Assembly (NCBI RefSeq): GCF_037154085.1
Contig: NZ_JBANRM010000002.1
Location: forward strand, 186,001-250,000
Direction of reading: 5' to 3'
Length of the DNA: 64,000 nt
Source of the DNA: Andeanibacterium fulvum
GTDB lineage: Bacteria > Pseudomonadota > Alphaproteobacteria > Sphingomonadales > Sphingomonadaceae
The position numbers and the translations under genes are program-made. This document shows positions 46,208 through 55,107 of the stretch, piece after piece (within the stretch, counting starts at the first letter, position 1; each line of letters begins with the position of its first letter). The notes beneath the pieces are model-generated. The model was given only the letters and a program-made list of their open reading frames with translations, ran no database searches and was not told where the DNA came from.

Positions 46208-46944
46208 GCAACCGCCTCGTAGCCCTGCTCTTCGAGTTCGAGCGCGAGTTCCGGCCCACCGGTCTTCACAATGCGGCCCTTGGCGAGCACGTGCACGACG
46301 TCAGGCTTCACGTAATCGAGCAGGCGCTGATAGTGCGTGATCAGCAGCACGGCCTTGTCCGGCGCGCGCATGATCGCATTGATACCTTCGCCCACGATGC
46401 GCAGCGCATCGATGTCGAGGCCGCTATCCGTCTCGTCCAGCACGGCAAAGGCGGGATCGAGAATGCCCATCTGGACCATCTCGGCGCGCTTCTTCTCGCC
46501 GCCTGAAAAGCCGACATTCACCGGACGCTTGAGCATATCCATGTCGAGGCGCAGCAGCCCGGCCTTTTCCTTGGCCAGTTTCAGGAACTCGCCGCCCGAA
46601 AGCGCCTCCTCACCCCGGCTCTTGCGCTGGGCATTCACAGCCTCACGCAGGAACTGGGCAAAGCTGACGCCGGGAATCTCGACCGGATATTGAAAGCCCA
46701 GAAACATGCCCGCAGCGGCCCGCTCATGCGGTTCAAGCGCCAGCAGGTCCTGCCCCTTGAAGGTCACCGACCCTTGCGTAACTTCGTAACCGGGACGCCC
46801 GCCCAGCACATAGCCCAGCGTGGACTTGCCAGCGCCGTTGGGCCCCATGATCGCATGCACCTCACCGGCGCCCACTTCCAGGGTGAGCCCGTTGAGGATC
46901 TGCTTGCCGTCGATTTCGGCGTGGAGGTTTTCGATCTTCAGCAT
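46204..46944 (-). CDS. sufC: SufC ATPase
   Basis: 246 aa from the ATG at 46944 (MLKIENLHAEIDGKQIL). Cytoplasmic ABC-type ATPase with Walker A GPNGAGKST, signature SGGEKKRAE, Walker B AVLDETDSGLD and switch His in ITHYQRLLDYV. Drives conformational change of the SufBCD scaffold. An earlier in-frame ATG would overlap the DUF559 gene by 20 bp. The chosen start leaves a 7-bp gap. Confidence 0.97.
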   Translation of the reverse strand: MLKIENLHAEIDGKQILNGLTLEVGAGEVHAIMGPNGAGKSTLGYVLGGRPGYEVTQGSVTFKGQDLLALEPHERAAAGMFLGFQYPVEIPGVSFAQFLREAVNAQRKSRGEEALSGGEFLKLAKEKAGLLRLDMDMLKRPVNVGFSGGEKKRAEMVQMGILDPAFAVLDETDSGLDIDALRIVGEGINAIMRAPDKAVLLITHYQRLLDYVKPDVVHVLAKGRIVKTGGPELALELEEQGYEAVA

Positions 46945-46951
46945 GGTCTTC

Positions 46952-47428
46952 TCAATATTCCGGACGGGCACGGCGCGGAGCGCGGGCGGTCTTCGGCTTT
47001 TCGAACGGCTTGGCGAGTTCCTCGCGGATCGCGGCGAGCACCGTCTCCACGTCTTCCAGCACCTGCTCGTCCGAGAAACGCAGCACGCGCACGCCCACTT
47101 CGGTCAGCTTGCGGTCGGACAGTTCTGCCAGGGTCGCATCGGGGCCTTCGGTGCCGCCGGTTTCCACCACCACCCAGCGCGGGCGGCAGGCGAAATCGAC
47201 GATGGTGGAGCCCATCACCACTTCGCGGGTGAAGCTGAAGCCCAATTGCTTGTCGCCGATCCGCTCCCACAGCAGCGCCTGCGCCGGAGTGGGATTGAGC
47301 CGCATGTTGCGCGCACGCTCCTTCAGTTTCTCGGCCCGGGCGGGCGAGACGTTCCAGGCGCGGGTGCGATCGGCCGGGGCCGTCTCGCGCGGGGCGCCCA
47401 GGGTCAGTTTCGAGCGGGCGGCAGTCAT
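46952..47428 (-). CDS. DUF559 (Vsr-like endonuclease fold) protein inside suf operon
   Basis: 158 aa. The central domain has the DUF559 pattern: NPTPAQALLWERIG, GFSFTREVVMGSTIVDFAC (Asp78) and RWVVVETGG (Glu89), then a helix-strand end GVRVLRFSDEQVLEDVETVL. In typical DUF559 proteins the second motif is (I/V)E(I/V)DG followed by His. Here the Asp-Gly is replaced by Thr-Gly-Gly and the His is absent, so nuclease activity is doubtful. The gene overlaps sufB by 4 bp and precedes sufC by 7 bp, so it is an integral cistron of the operon. Confidence 0.88.
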   Translation of the reverse strand: MTAARSKLTLGAPRETAPADRTRAWNVSPARAEKLKERARNMRLNPTPAQALLWERIGDKQLGFSFTREVVMGSTIVDFACRPRWVVVETGGTEGPDATLAELSDRKLTEVGVRVLRFSDEQVLEDVETVLAAIREELAKPFEKPKTARAPRRARPEY

Positions 47429-48906
47429 CCAACACTTCCTTCAAGGCTGATGCCGAGCAGCTTCTGTGCTTCCACGGCGAATTCCATCGGCAATTGCTGC
47501 AGCACTTCGCGGGCAAAGCCGTTCACGATCAGGGCCACCGCGGCTTCCTGGTCCAATCCGCGCTGCATGGCGTAGAACAGCTGATCCTCGCTGATCTTGC
47601 TGGTCGTCGCCTCATGCTCGATCTGGGCAGAGGGGTTCTTCACCTCGATATAGGGCACGGTATGCGCGCCGCATTTGTCGCCCAGCAGCAGGCTGTCGCA
47701 CTGAGTGAAGTTGCGCACGCCATCGGCATTGGCGCCAACGCGCACCAGCCCGCGATAGGTATTGTTCGATTTGCCTGCGCTGATGCCCTTGGACACGATG
47801 GTCGAACGGCTGCGTGCGCCGTTATGGATCATCTTTGTCCCGGTATCGGCCTGCTGGTAATTATTGGTGACGGCGACGGAGTAGAACTCGCCCACCGAAT
47901 CCTCGCCGTTCAGCACGCAGCTGGGATATTTCCAGGTGATCGCGCTGCCGGTTTCCACCTGCGTCCAGCTGACCTTGCTGCGCTTGCCCTGGCACAGGGC
48001 GCGCTTGGTGACGAAATTGTAGATCCCACCCTTGCCCTCGGCATCGCCGGGATACCAGTTCTGCACGGTGGAGTACTTGATCTCCGCATCGTCGAGCGCG
48101 ACCAGTTCCACCACGGCGGCATGGAGCTGGTTCTCGTCGCGCTGGGGCGCGGTGCAGCCTTCGAGGTAGCTGACATAGCTGCCCTTGTCGGCCACGATCA
48201 GCGTGCGTTCGAACTGCCCCGTATTTTCCGCGTTGATGCGGAAATAGGTGGAAAGCTCCATCGGGCAGCGCACGCCTTCGGGGATGTAGACGAAGGTCCC
48301 ATCCGAAAAGACCGCGCAATTGAGGGCGGCGAAGTAATTGTCGTGCATCGGCACGACCTTGCCGAGCCACTGCTTCACCAGTTCCGGATACTCGCGGATT
48401 GCTTCCGAGATGGACAGGAAGATGACACCGGCCTTCTTCAGCTCTTCCCGGAAAGTGGTGGCCACGCTGACGCTGTCGAACACGGCATCCACTGCCACCT
48501 TGCGCGCGCCTTCCACCCCGGCGAGGACTTTCTGTTCCTCGATCGGGATGCCCAGCTTCTCGTAAACGCGCAGAATCTCGGGATCGACCTCGTCGAGCGA
48601 TTTCAGCTCGGTCTTCTGCTTGGGCGCAGCGTAATAATAGGCGTCCTGATAATCGATCGGCGGAATGGAAAGCTTGGCCCAGTCCGGCGCGGGCATGGTC
48701 TGCCACAGGCGGAAAGCCTTGAGGCGCCATTCGAGCATCCATTCCGGCTCGTCCTTCTTGGCCGAAATGAAGCGGACGGTATTTTCGTCCAGGCCCTTGG
48801 GCGCGAATTCCTGCTCGATATCGCTCGAAAAACCCCATTCATAGGTTTCGAGCTTCTTCGCGGCTTCGCGCGCTTCCTGATCCTGCAGGGTGGTTTCGTC
48901 CGTCAC
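47425..48906 (-). CDS. sufB: SufB scaffold protein
   Basis: 493 aa, full length. Characteristic stretches are VFSDGTFVYIPEGVRCPMELS, STVQNWYPGDAEGKGGIYNF, KRALCQGKRSKVSW and EHEATTSKISEDQLFY near the C-terminus, containing the cysteines and acidic residues used in cluster assembly. Forms the SufBC2D complex. First structural gene of the operon, overlapping the Rrf2 regulator stop by 4 bp. Confidence 0.98.
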   Translation of the reverse strand: MTDETTLQDQEAREAAKKLETYEWGFSSDIEQEFAPKGLDENTVRFISAKKDEPEWMLEWRLKAFRLWQTMPAPDWAKLSIPPIDYQDAYYYAAPKQKTELKSLDEVDPEILRVYEKLGIPIEEQKVLAGVEGARKVAVDAVFDSVSVATTFREELKKAGVIFLSISEAIREYPELVKQWLGKVVPMHDNYFAALNCAVFSDGTFVYIPEGVRCPMELSTYFRINAENTGQFERTLIVADKGSYVSYLEGCTAPQRDENQLHAAVVELVALDDAEIKYSTVQNWYPGDAEGKGGIYNFVTKRALCQGKRSKVSWTQVETGSAITWKYPSCVLNGEDSVGEFYSVAVTNNYQQADTGTKMIHNGARSRSTIVSKGISAGKSNNTYRGLVRVGANADGVRNFTQCDSLLLGDKCGAHTVPYIEVKNPSAQIEHEATTSKISEDQLFYAMQRGLDQEAAVALIVNGFAREVLQQLPMEFAVEAQKLLGISLEGSVG

Positions 48907-49361
48907 AATGCTGCTTCCTTGGGCGGCTGGGAAACGAAGCGGCTGAGCGGAACATCCGCCAGCGCGCCGCGCATCGCCGCATTCACTTCACCCCAATGCG
49001 GGCGGGCGGAGCAGGAGCATTCGAGCGCGCAATCCTGCTTGCCGTGATCGACACAGGCCGTCAGCGCAATCGGCCCTTCCACCGCTTCCACGATATCGGC
49101 AATGGAGATCGCCGCTGCCGGGCGGGCAAGCTGCAACCCGCCATGTGCCCCGCGTACCGAGCGCAGCAGGCCGGCGGCACTGAGCATGCTGACCAGCTTC
49201 TGCACCGTAGGCACGGGCAGGCCGGTTTCATCGGCCAATTGCGCGGACGATACACGCGCGCGCTTTCGTCCGTCCGCGTCGACAAGCGACGTGGACCCAC
49301 AATGGCGCGCGGCGGCGCTCATCGTGACGACGGCATAATCGGCCATGCTCGAAAGTCGCAT
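48903..49361 (-). CDS. Rrf2-family regulator of suf operon (SufR/IscR-like)
   Basis: 152 aa from the ATG at 49361 (MRLSSMADYAVVTMS). A winged HTH (AQLADETGLPVPTVQKLVSML, then RGAHGGLQLARP) is followed by a cysteine cluster Cys103, Cys111, Cys115, Cys117 that can hold an Fe-S cluster for sensing. Position as first gene of suf implies autoregulation of the operon. An open frame extends upstream to 49547, but this crosses the intrinsic terminator and does not look like protein; the Rrf2 start is as given. A short insertion (STSLVDADGRKR) lies between helices. Confidence 0.93.
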   Translation of the reverse strand: MRLSSMADYAVVTMSAAARHCGSTSLVDADGRKRARVSSAQLADETGLPVPTVQKLVSMLSAAGLLRSVRGAHGGLQLARPAAAISIADIVEAVEGPIALTACVDHGKQDCALECSCSARPHWGEVNAAMRGALADVPLSRFVSQPPKEAAL

Positions 49362-49376
49362 CTGCCTTCCCTTGCG

Positions 49377-49397
49377 GAATTGGGGCCACTCCAATTC
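49377..49397. promoter_or_regulatory. Palindrome ahead of Rrf2/suf operon, candidate operator
   Basis: Perfect 7-bp arms GAATTGG and CCAATTC with a 7-nt spacer, ending 16 bases before the Rrf2 start codon. Position and symmetry suit binding of the Rrf2 dimer encoded directly downstream. It does not match the E. coli IscR type I consensus, so it would be a lineage-specific site. Confidence 0.5.
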
Positions 49398-49488
49398 AGA
49401 GTGATTCGTTCCGGTTTCATCTAGGCATGCTTTGCCGCATTGCAACAACCAATGCGCGAATGGCGGAAATGCGCGGGAAAATCCGATG

Positions 49489-49523
49489 AAAAAAGGGCGG
49501 CCGCCCCGAAGGGAAGCCGCCCT
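49489..49523 (-). terminator. Intrinsic terminator upstream of suf operon
   Basis: On the minus strand, an 8-bp stem AGGGCGGC / GCCGCCCT with a 14-nt loop is followed directly by six Ts. No protein-coding gene lies immediately upstream on that strand, so it must end a short RNA or attenuate the suf leader. Confidence 0.8.
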
Positions 49524-49598
49524 ATTAAGTTGAGAACTCGATAGCATTGCTGCTTCGAGCCCTTCGGGTCGCGCGATCTATGTAGTCGGGAAAGATGA
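49489..49598 (-). ncRNA. Candidate small RNA or attenuated suf leader
   Basis: A strong minus-strand promoter lies at 49605-49634: -35 TTGCCA (49629-49634), an 18-bp spacer and -10 TACAAT (49605-49610). Transcription from about 49598 would reach the intrinsic terminator ending at 49489, giving about 110 nt. The RNA would fold a hairpin with arms TCGAAGCA / TGCTATCGA around a GCAA (GNRA) tetraloop (49538-49557), then the terminator stem. No convincing open frame ends before the terminator. The rest of the 400-bp gap 49362-49763 holds the suf operator candidate and the pyrD promoter region. Confidence 0.55.
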
Positions 49599-49763
49599 AC
49601 AGGAATTGTAAGAAAGCGACAATCACAGTGGCAAATGGGTGACAAGCGCAAGAAAATGTAACTTTTGTTAGCGGGCTAAGTGGCTCCTGCTTATCCCCGC
49701 CCCGGCACCCCCGGCTACGTCTTGCCATCGACAGCGCGTGCGCTTTGCCATAACCGGCTGGCC

Positions 49764-50807
49764 ATGCTTTTCCGCCTGATCCGCCCCGCTTTGTTCGCCT
49801 TCGATCCCGAAACTGCGCATGGCCTGGCGCTTGCCGCACTCAAGGCCTTGCCGCATGGCGCACCGCCTGCGCCCGATGGCCCGCTGGCAACCACGGTTGC
49901 CGGCATCCGCTTTCCCAATCCGCTGGGAATGGCGGCCGGCTTCGACAAGGACGGCGAAGTGCCCGACGCCCTGCTGGGCCTGGGGTTCGGCTTTGCGGAA
50001 GTCGGCTCGATCACTCCGCTGCCCCAGGCAGGCAATCCCAAACCGCGCCTGTTCCGCCTGACCCAGGACCGCGCGGTGATCAACCGCATGGGGTTCAACA
50101 ACAAGGGTGCCGAAACCGCGCATGACCGGCTGGCCGCTCGTGCCGGCAAGCCCGGCGTAGTGGGCATCAATATCGGCGCGAACAAGGATTCGCCCGACCG
50201 TATTTCCGATTACGGTGTGATGGCCCGCGTGATGGCTCCGCTGGCGACTTATCTGGCCATCAATGTCTCCAGTCCCAATACGCCGGGCCTGCGTGCCTTG
50301 CAGGATGAAAGCGCGCTGGCCGAACTGCTCGACGCAGTGCTTGATGGCGCGCGCGAGGCCACGCATGGCAAGCCGCCGCCGGTGTTTCTGAAGGTCGCCC
50401 CCGATCTGGAGCCCGCGGACGTGGAGGCCATCGCCCGCATCGCGATCGAGAAGAAGCTGGGCGCGCTGATCGTGTCCAACACCACCATTTCGCGCCCGCC
50501 ACTGAAATCGCGCCATGCCGGGGAGACGGGCGGCCTGTCCGGCGCTCCGTTGCGCGATCTGGCCCAGCAGCGCCTGCGCGATTTCCGCAAGGCGACCGGC
50601 GGCGCAGTACCGCTGGTGGGCGTGGGCGGAATCGCGACGGCAGCGGATGCCTGGGCCCGGATCCGGGCCGGGGCCAATCTGGTGCAGCTCTATTCCGCCA
50701 TGGTCTATGAAGGGCCGGGGATTGCCCGCAAGATTGCCCGCGGAATCGAGGCCCTGATGCGGCGGGATGGCTTTGCCTCCATTGAAGAGGCCGTGGGGAG
50801 CGAATAG
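49764..50807 (+). CDS. pyrD: Dihydroorotate dehydrogenase (quinone), class 2
   Basis: 347 aa from the ATG at 49764 (MLFRLIRPALFAFDPETAH). Membrane-associated FMN enzyme of pyrimidine synthesis using quinone. Motifs: NPLGMAAGFDKDGE, GSITPLPQAGNPKPRLFRL, INRMGFNNKG, NVSSPNTPGLR (catalytic Ser region), and the FMN phosphate site VGVGGIATAADAW. The N-terminal helix fits class 2. An upstream frame extension to 49680 is unlikely. Confidence 0.97.
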   Translation: MLFRLIRPALFAFDPETAHGLALAALKALPHGAPPAPDGPLATTVAGIRFPNPLGMAAGFDKDGEVPDALLGLGFGFAEVGSITPLPQAGNPKPRLFRLTQDRAVINRMGFNNKGAETAHDRLAARAGKPGVVGINIGANKDSPDRISDYGVMARVMAPLATYLAINVSSPNTPGLRALQDESALAELLDAVLDGAREATHGKPPPVFLKVAPDLEPADVEAIARIAIEKKLGALIVSNTTISRPPLKSRHAGETGGLSGAPLRDLAQQRLRDFRKATGGAVPLVGVGGIATAADAWARIRAGANLVQLYSAMVYEGPGIARKIARGIEALMRRDGFASIEEAVGSE

Positions 50808-50816
50808 GCAGGTCCG

Positions 50817-52538
50817 ATGCTGAAACGCTTTACCGCAGCCGCCCTTCTTCCCTTTGCCCTGTGGGCCTGCACCGGCGATGGCGGTGCGGCACTGGCCAGC
50901 ACACCCGCCCCGCAAGCGCCGGGACTGGTCAGCGCGGCCGATCCGCGCGCGGCCGAGGCGGGGGCGCAGATACTGCGCAAAGGCGGCAGTGCCACCGATG
51001 CCGCCATCGCCACCATGCTGGCCCTGACCGTGGTCGAACCGCAAAGCTCAGGCATCGGCGGCGGTGGCTTCATGGTGCTCGGCGATGCGACGGGCGGCCT
51101 CGAAACGCTGGACGGGCGGGAAACCGCGCCAGTGGCGGCTGGGCCGGACTGGTTTCTCGACAGTGAAGGCAAGCCGCGCCCCTTCATGGACGCCGTGATG
51201 TCGGGCCTCAGCGTTGGTGTGCCGGGCAATGTCCGGCTGGCCGCCAAGGCACATGAACGCCACGGCAAGCTCGCCTGGAAGGCGCTGTTCGAGCCCGCCA
51301 TTGCCCTGGCGCGCGACGGCTTCGTCATCAATGAACGGCTGCACGAATTCCTGGTCAACGCGAAAAACCGCGCCGCCGCCGAGGCGGAAGGGCAGGCCCT
51401 GTTCTATGACGAAACGGGTGAGCCGCTGCCCGTGGGCACGCTGGTGAAGAATCCCGCTTTGGCCGCAACGCTGGAAAAGCTGGCCAAGGAAGGCCCCGAC
51501 GCATTTTATATCGGCGACAATGCCCTCGCCATCGCGGTTCACGTCGCGGCCGAAACCCCGCATGCGCGCGGCATGGTGACCGGCGATATCGAGAATTACG
51601 CCGCGCGTGACCGCACCCCGGTTTGCGGCAGCTATCGCACTTATCGCATCTGCGGCATGGGCCCGCCTTCCTCGGGCGCGACCACGGTGCTGGCGATCCT
51701 GAAGCAGCTTGAACGGTTCGATCTGCATGCGCTGGGCAAGGATTCGCCTGTCGCCTGGCACCTGTTCGCGGAATCCCAGCGCCTCGCCTTCGCGGACCGC
51801 GAACTCTATCTGGGCGACGACGATTTCGTGCCCGTGCCAGTGAAGGGGTTGGTGAGCGATGCCTATCTCACGGGCCGCGGCGCGCTGATCTCGCCCGACA
51901 GCACCATGGCAACCGTCAGTGCAGGCACGCCGCCGGCAGACGGCGCGAAATTGAGCTGGGCCGATGGCGACGAACCCGAAGAGCATGGCACGTCGCATTT
52001 CGTGGCCGTGGACCGCTGGGGCAATGCGGTGAGCTATACCTCGACTATCGAAGGCTCTTTCGGTTCGGGCCTGATGGTGGGCGGATATTACCTCAATAAC
52101 GAGCTGACCGATTTCAGCTTCTCGCCAGAAAAGGACGGGCTGCCCGTGGCAAACCGCGTGCAACCGGGCAAGCGTCCGCGCAGTTCCATGGCGCCTTCGC
52201 TGGTCTATGACGCAGACGGTAATCTGGTGCTGGCAATCGGCGCGGCTGGCGGGCCGACCATTCCGGTGCAAGTGGCCAAGGCACTGATCGGCTGGATCGA
52301 CTGGGACCTTTCGGCGCAGGAGGCGATTGCCCTGCCGATGCTTTATTCCCCCGGCGATACGCTGTTCATCGAACCGGGCACTGCCCTGGAAGGGATGAAG
52401 CCCGCGCTGGAGGCTTTGGGCCACAAGGCCATCGTGGCGCGCGCACTGCCGCTCAAGGCCAATGCAGCAGAGCGCAGCAGTGCCGGCTGGCGCGGTGCGG
52501 CCGACCCGCGCAGCGCGGGGGCCTCGGTCAGCGAATAA
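50817..52538 (+). CDS. ggt: Gamma-glutamyltransferase, lipoprotein
   Basis: 573 aa. The signal ends in a lipobox LWAC (Cys18). The Ntn-hydrolase precursor is cleaved before the nucleophilic Thr in HGTSHFVAVDRWG to give the two subunits. SYTSTIEGSFGSG and PRSSMAPSLV are family segments. Hydrolyses or transfers the gamma-glutamyl group of glutathione in the periplasm. Downstream of pyrD by 9 bp. Confidence 0.95.
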   Translation: MLKRFTAAALLPFALWACTGDGGAALASTPAPQAPGLVSAADPRAAEAGAQILRKGGSATDAAIATMLALTVVEPQSSGIGGGGFMVLGDATGGLETLDGRETAPVAAGPDWFLDSEGKPRPFMDAVMSGLSVGVPGNVRLAAKAHERHGKLAWKALFEPAIALARDGFVINERLHEFLVNAKNRAAAEAEGQALFYDETGEPLPVGTLVKNPALAATLEKLAKEGPDAFYIGDNALAIAVHVAAETPHARGMVTGDIENYAARDRTPVCGSYRTYRICGMGPPSSGATTVLAILKQLERFDLHALGKDSPVAWHLFAESQRLAFADRELYLGDDDFVPVPVKGLVSDAYLTGRGALISPDSTMATVSAGTPPADGAKLSWADGDEPEEHGTSHFVAVDRWGNAVSYTSTIEGSFGSGLMVGGYYLNNELTDFSFSPEKDGLPVANRVQPGKRPRSSMAPSLVYDADGNLVLAIGAAGGPTIPVQVAKALIGWIDWDLSAQEAIALPMLYSPGDTLFIEPGTALEGMKPALEALGHKAIVARALPLKANAAERSSAGWRGAADPRSAGASVSE

Positions 52539-52631
52539 CGGCCCCGTCTGCGTGCTTGTCGCCTGCCGAAACCCGGCTTACATCTTGGGAAAAGGGCCCT
52601 TGGAGGGTGATGGGGCGCGAGGGGATTGCCG

Positions 52632-54458
52632 ATGAAGCTTACCGATTTCGGATCGGCCAATAATCTGGTCACGCTGTTCCTGCAGCGTGCCGACGAGCTT
52701 GGCGACCGTCCCTTCCTGTGGGCCAAGAACGGCGGCAGCTGGCATTCGCAAAGCTGGAACGAAGTGGCCCGGTCGGTCTGCCTGCTGGCCGAGAACCTGC
52801 GCAAGCTGGGCCTCAGGGAAGGGGACCGAGTGGCACTCGTCTCCGAAAACCGGCCCGAATGGTGCATCGCGGATCTGGCGATCATGGCCGCCGGCTGCAT
52901 CACCGTGCCCGCCTACACCACCAATACGGAGCGCGACCATCAGCATGTGCTGGACAATTCCGGCGCACGGGTGGTGATCGTTTCCAACGAGAAGCTGGCC
53001 AAGCCCCTGCTTCCGGCCGTGATGACATCGGGCGTTGCCGAACATGTGATCGGGATCGAAAATCTCCATCGTCACCAGTCCGGCACCTTCGATTTCCATG
53101 GCTGGGACGAGATGCTGGCAGGCGATGCCGATGCCGCACGCAAGGCCGTGGAGGAACGCATCGCCAAGATCGGACGCGATGTGACTGCCTGCATCATCTA
53201 CACCAGCGGCACGGGCGGCGCGCCGCGCGGGGTGATGCTTTCCCATGGGGCGATCCTGTGCAATATCGACGGCGCGGCCGACCTGCTGGTGGAGGATTTC
53301 GGCTGGGACGAGGAAGTGTTCCTCTCCTTCCTGCCGCTCTCTCACGCCTATGAACATACGGGCGGGCAGTTCCTGCCCATCGGGCTGGGCGCGCAGATCT
53401 ATTACGCCGAAGGGCTCGACAAGCTGGCCAGCAATATCGAGGAAGTGCGCCCCACTATCATGGTGGTGGTTCCCCGCCTGTTCGAAGTGCTGCGCACCCG
53501 CATCATGAAGCAGGTGGAAAAGCAGGGAAGGGTCGCCAACTTCCTGATGGACCGGGCCTTGCGCATCGGGGAACTGTCCTTCGCCGGGCGCAGGCGGCTG
53601 CGCGATCTGCCGATGAACCTGTTGCTGGAAAAGACGCTGCGCCCGAAAATCTGCGATCGCTTCGGCGGAAGGATCAAGGCGCTGGTATCGGGCGGCGCGC
53701 CGCTCAATCCCGATGTCGGCACCTTCTTCGAATCCATGGGCCTGACCATGCTGCAAGGCTATGGCCAGACCGAATCCGCCCCGGTGGTCAGCTGCAACCG
53801 GCCCAAGGTCGGGCTGAAGATGGACACGGTCGGCCCGCCGATGAAAGGCGTGGAAGTCCGGATCGCCGAGGATGGCGAAATCCTGGTGCGCGGCGAACTG
53901 GTGATGCAGGGCTATTGGCAGAACCCGGCGGAAACGGCGCGGGCGCTGCAACCCAATTCCATCGACCCTACCGGCGCGATCTGGCTGCATACGGGCGATA
54001 TCGGCCATCTGGATGACAAGGGCCGCATCGTCATCACCGACCGCAAGAAGGACATGATCGTCAACGACAAGGGCGACAATGTCGCGCCCCAGAAGATCGA
54101 GGGGATGTTGACGCTCCAGCCCGAAATCGCGCAGGCGATGGTGGTGGGCGACAAGCGGCCCTACATCGTCGGGCTGATCGTGCCCGATGCAGAATGGGCA
54201 CTGGAATGGGCGCGCACCAATGGCGAGAAGTTCGACATGGACGCGCTGCAGGAACTGCCAGCTTTCAAGAGCGCGATCCGCGCCGCGGTAGACCGGGTGA
54301 ACAAGGACATCTCCATAGTGGAGAAGGTGCGACAATTCGCCTTCGCGGATGAAGCCTTCGCCATCGAGAATGGGGAGATGACCCCCAGCCTCAAGATTCG
54401 CCGCCACATGATAAAGGCCCGCTACGGCGAGCGGCTGGACGCGCTCTACAAGGCGTGA
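52632..54458 (+). CDS. AMP-dependent acyl-CoA synthetase/ligase (FadD15-like)
   Basis: 608 aa from the ATG at 52632. Adenylate-forming motifs are IIYTSGTGGAPRGVMLSHG (P-loop; the usual TSGTTG reads TSGTGG), LQGYGQTESAPV and GDIGHLDDKGRIVITDRKKD. The C-terminal lysine region is in GEMTPSLKIRR. Activates a fatty acid as acyl-AMP, then acyl-CoA. The chain length cannot be told. No transmembrane segment. Ends 23 bp before a convergent UPF0114 gene. Confidence 0.93.
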   Translation: MKLTDFGSANNLVTLFLQRADELGDRPFLWAKNGGSWHSQSWNEVARSVCLLAENLRKLGLREGDRVALVSENRPEWCIADLAIMAAGCITVPAYTTNTERDHQHVLDNSGARVVIVSNEKLAKPLLPAVMTSGVAEHVIGIENLHRHQSGTFDFHGWDEMLAGDADAARKAVEERIAKIGRDVTACIIYTSGTGGAPRGVMLSHGAILCNIDGAADLLVEDFGWDEEVFLSFLPLSHAYEHTGGQFLPIGLGAQIYYAEGLDKLASNIEEVRPTIMVVVPRLFEVLRTRIMKQVEKQGRVANFLMDRALRIGELSFAGRRRLRDLPMNLLLEKTLRPKICDRFGGRIKALVSGGAPLNPDVGTFFESMGLTMLQGYGQTESAPVVSCNRPKVGLKMDTVGPPMKGVEVRIAEDGEILVRGELVMQGYWQNPAETARALQPNSIDPTGAIWLHTGDIGHLDDKGRIVITDRKKDMIVNDKGDNVAPQKIEGMLTLQPEIAQAMVVGDKRPYIVGLIVPDAEWALEWARTNGEKFDMDALQELPAFKSAIRAAVDRVNKDISIVEKVRQFAFADEAFAIENGEMTPSLKIRRHMIKARYGERLDALYKA

Positions 54459-54481
54459 AGCCTGACAGGGTTAGGGCGCGG

Positions 54482-55018
54482 TCAGTGCTTGTGCTGGGTC
54501 ATCCGGTCGACATAGGCGATGCCGATGGCCGAGACGATGAACATCCCGTGGATGATCGTCTGCCACATCACGCCCGTCTCGGTCAGCCGCGCGCTCGGCG
54601 TGCCGATCGCGCTCGCCTCGATGAAAGTACGCAGCAGGTGGATCGAGGAAATGCCGATGATCGCCATTGCCAGCTTCACCTTGAGGATGCCGGCATTCAC
54701 ATGGCTGAGCCATTCGGGCTGGTCGCGATGGCCTTGCAGGCCAAGGCGCGACACGAAGGTTTCGTAACCGCCCACGATCACCATGATCAGCAGGTTGGAG
54801 ATCATCACCACATCGATCAGGCCCAGCACGACGAGCATGATCTCCTGCTCGCTGAAACCGGCAGCATGCGTGATGAGGTGCCACAGTTCCTTGAGGAACA
54901 GATAGACATAGACGCACTGCGCGACGATCAGCCCCAGATAGAGCGGAAGCTGCAGCCAGCGGGAACCGAAGATCAGGAGAGGCAGCGGGCGGAGGGGCGC
55001 GTTGGGATCCTGTTGCAT
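54482..55018 (-). CDS. UPF0114/YqhA-family membrane protein
   Basis: 178 aa, four hydrophobic helices. Family pattern TIGR00645: SRWLQLPLYLGLIVAQ near the start, LIDVVMISNLLIMVIVGGYE, and HVNAGILKVKLAMAIIGISSIHLLR. Function unknown, broadly conserved. Starts MQQDPNAPLRPLP. Ends in a His-rich tail (MTQHKH). Confidence 0.9.
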   Translation of the reverse strand: MQQDPNAPLRPLPLLIFGSRWLQLPLYLGLIVAQCVYVYLFLKELWHLITHAAGFSEQEIMLVVLGLIDVVMISNLLIMVIVGGYETFVSRLGLQGHRDQPEWLSHVNAGILKVKLAMAIIGISSIHLLRTFIEASAIGTPSARLTETGVMWQTIIHGMFIVSAIGIAYVDRMTQHKH

Positions 55019-55107
55019 GCGCGGTGTCTAGTCGGACGCTTTCGTCCTGTCACCCCACAGGCGAGCAGAAATGCTACCCTTCGATAGCGACCCGGCGGGA
55101 AGGCGGC

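Noticed and set aside
49362..49547. 62-residue N-terminal extension of the Rrf2 regulator
   Set aside because: It would be translated through an intrinsic terminator and a palindrome. The family start MRLSSMADYA is internal.
52578..54407. Long minus-strand frame opposite the acyl-CoA-synthetase-like gene
   Set aside because: Protein is His/Arg/Asp-rich with no domain, a shadow of the plus-strand gene.
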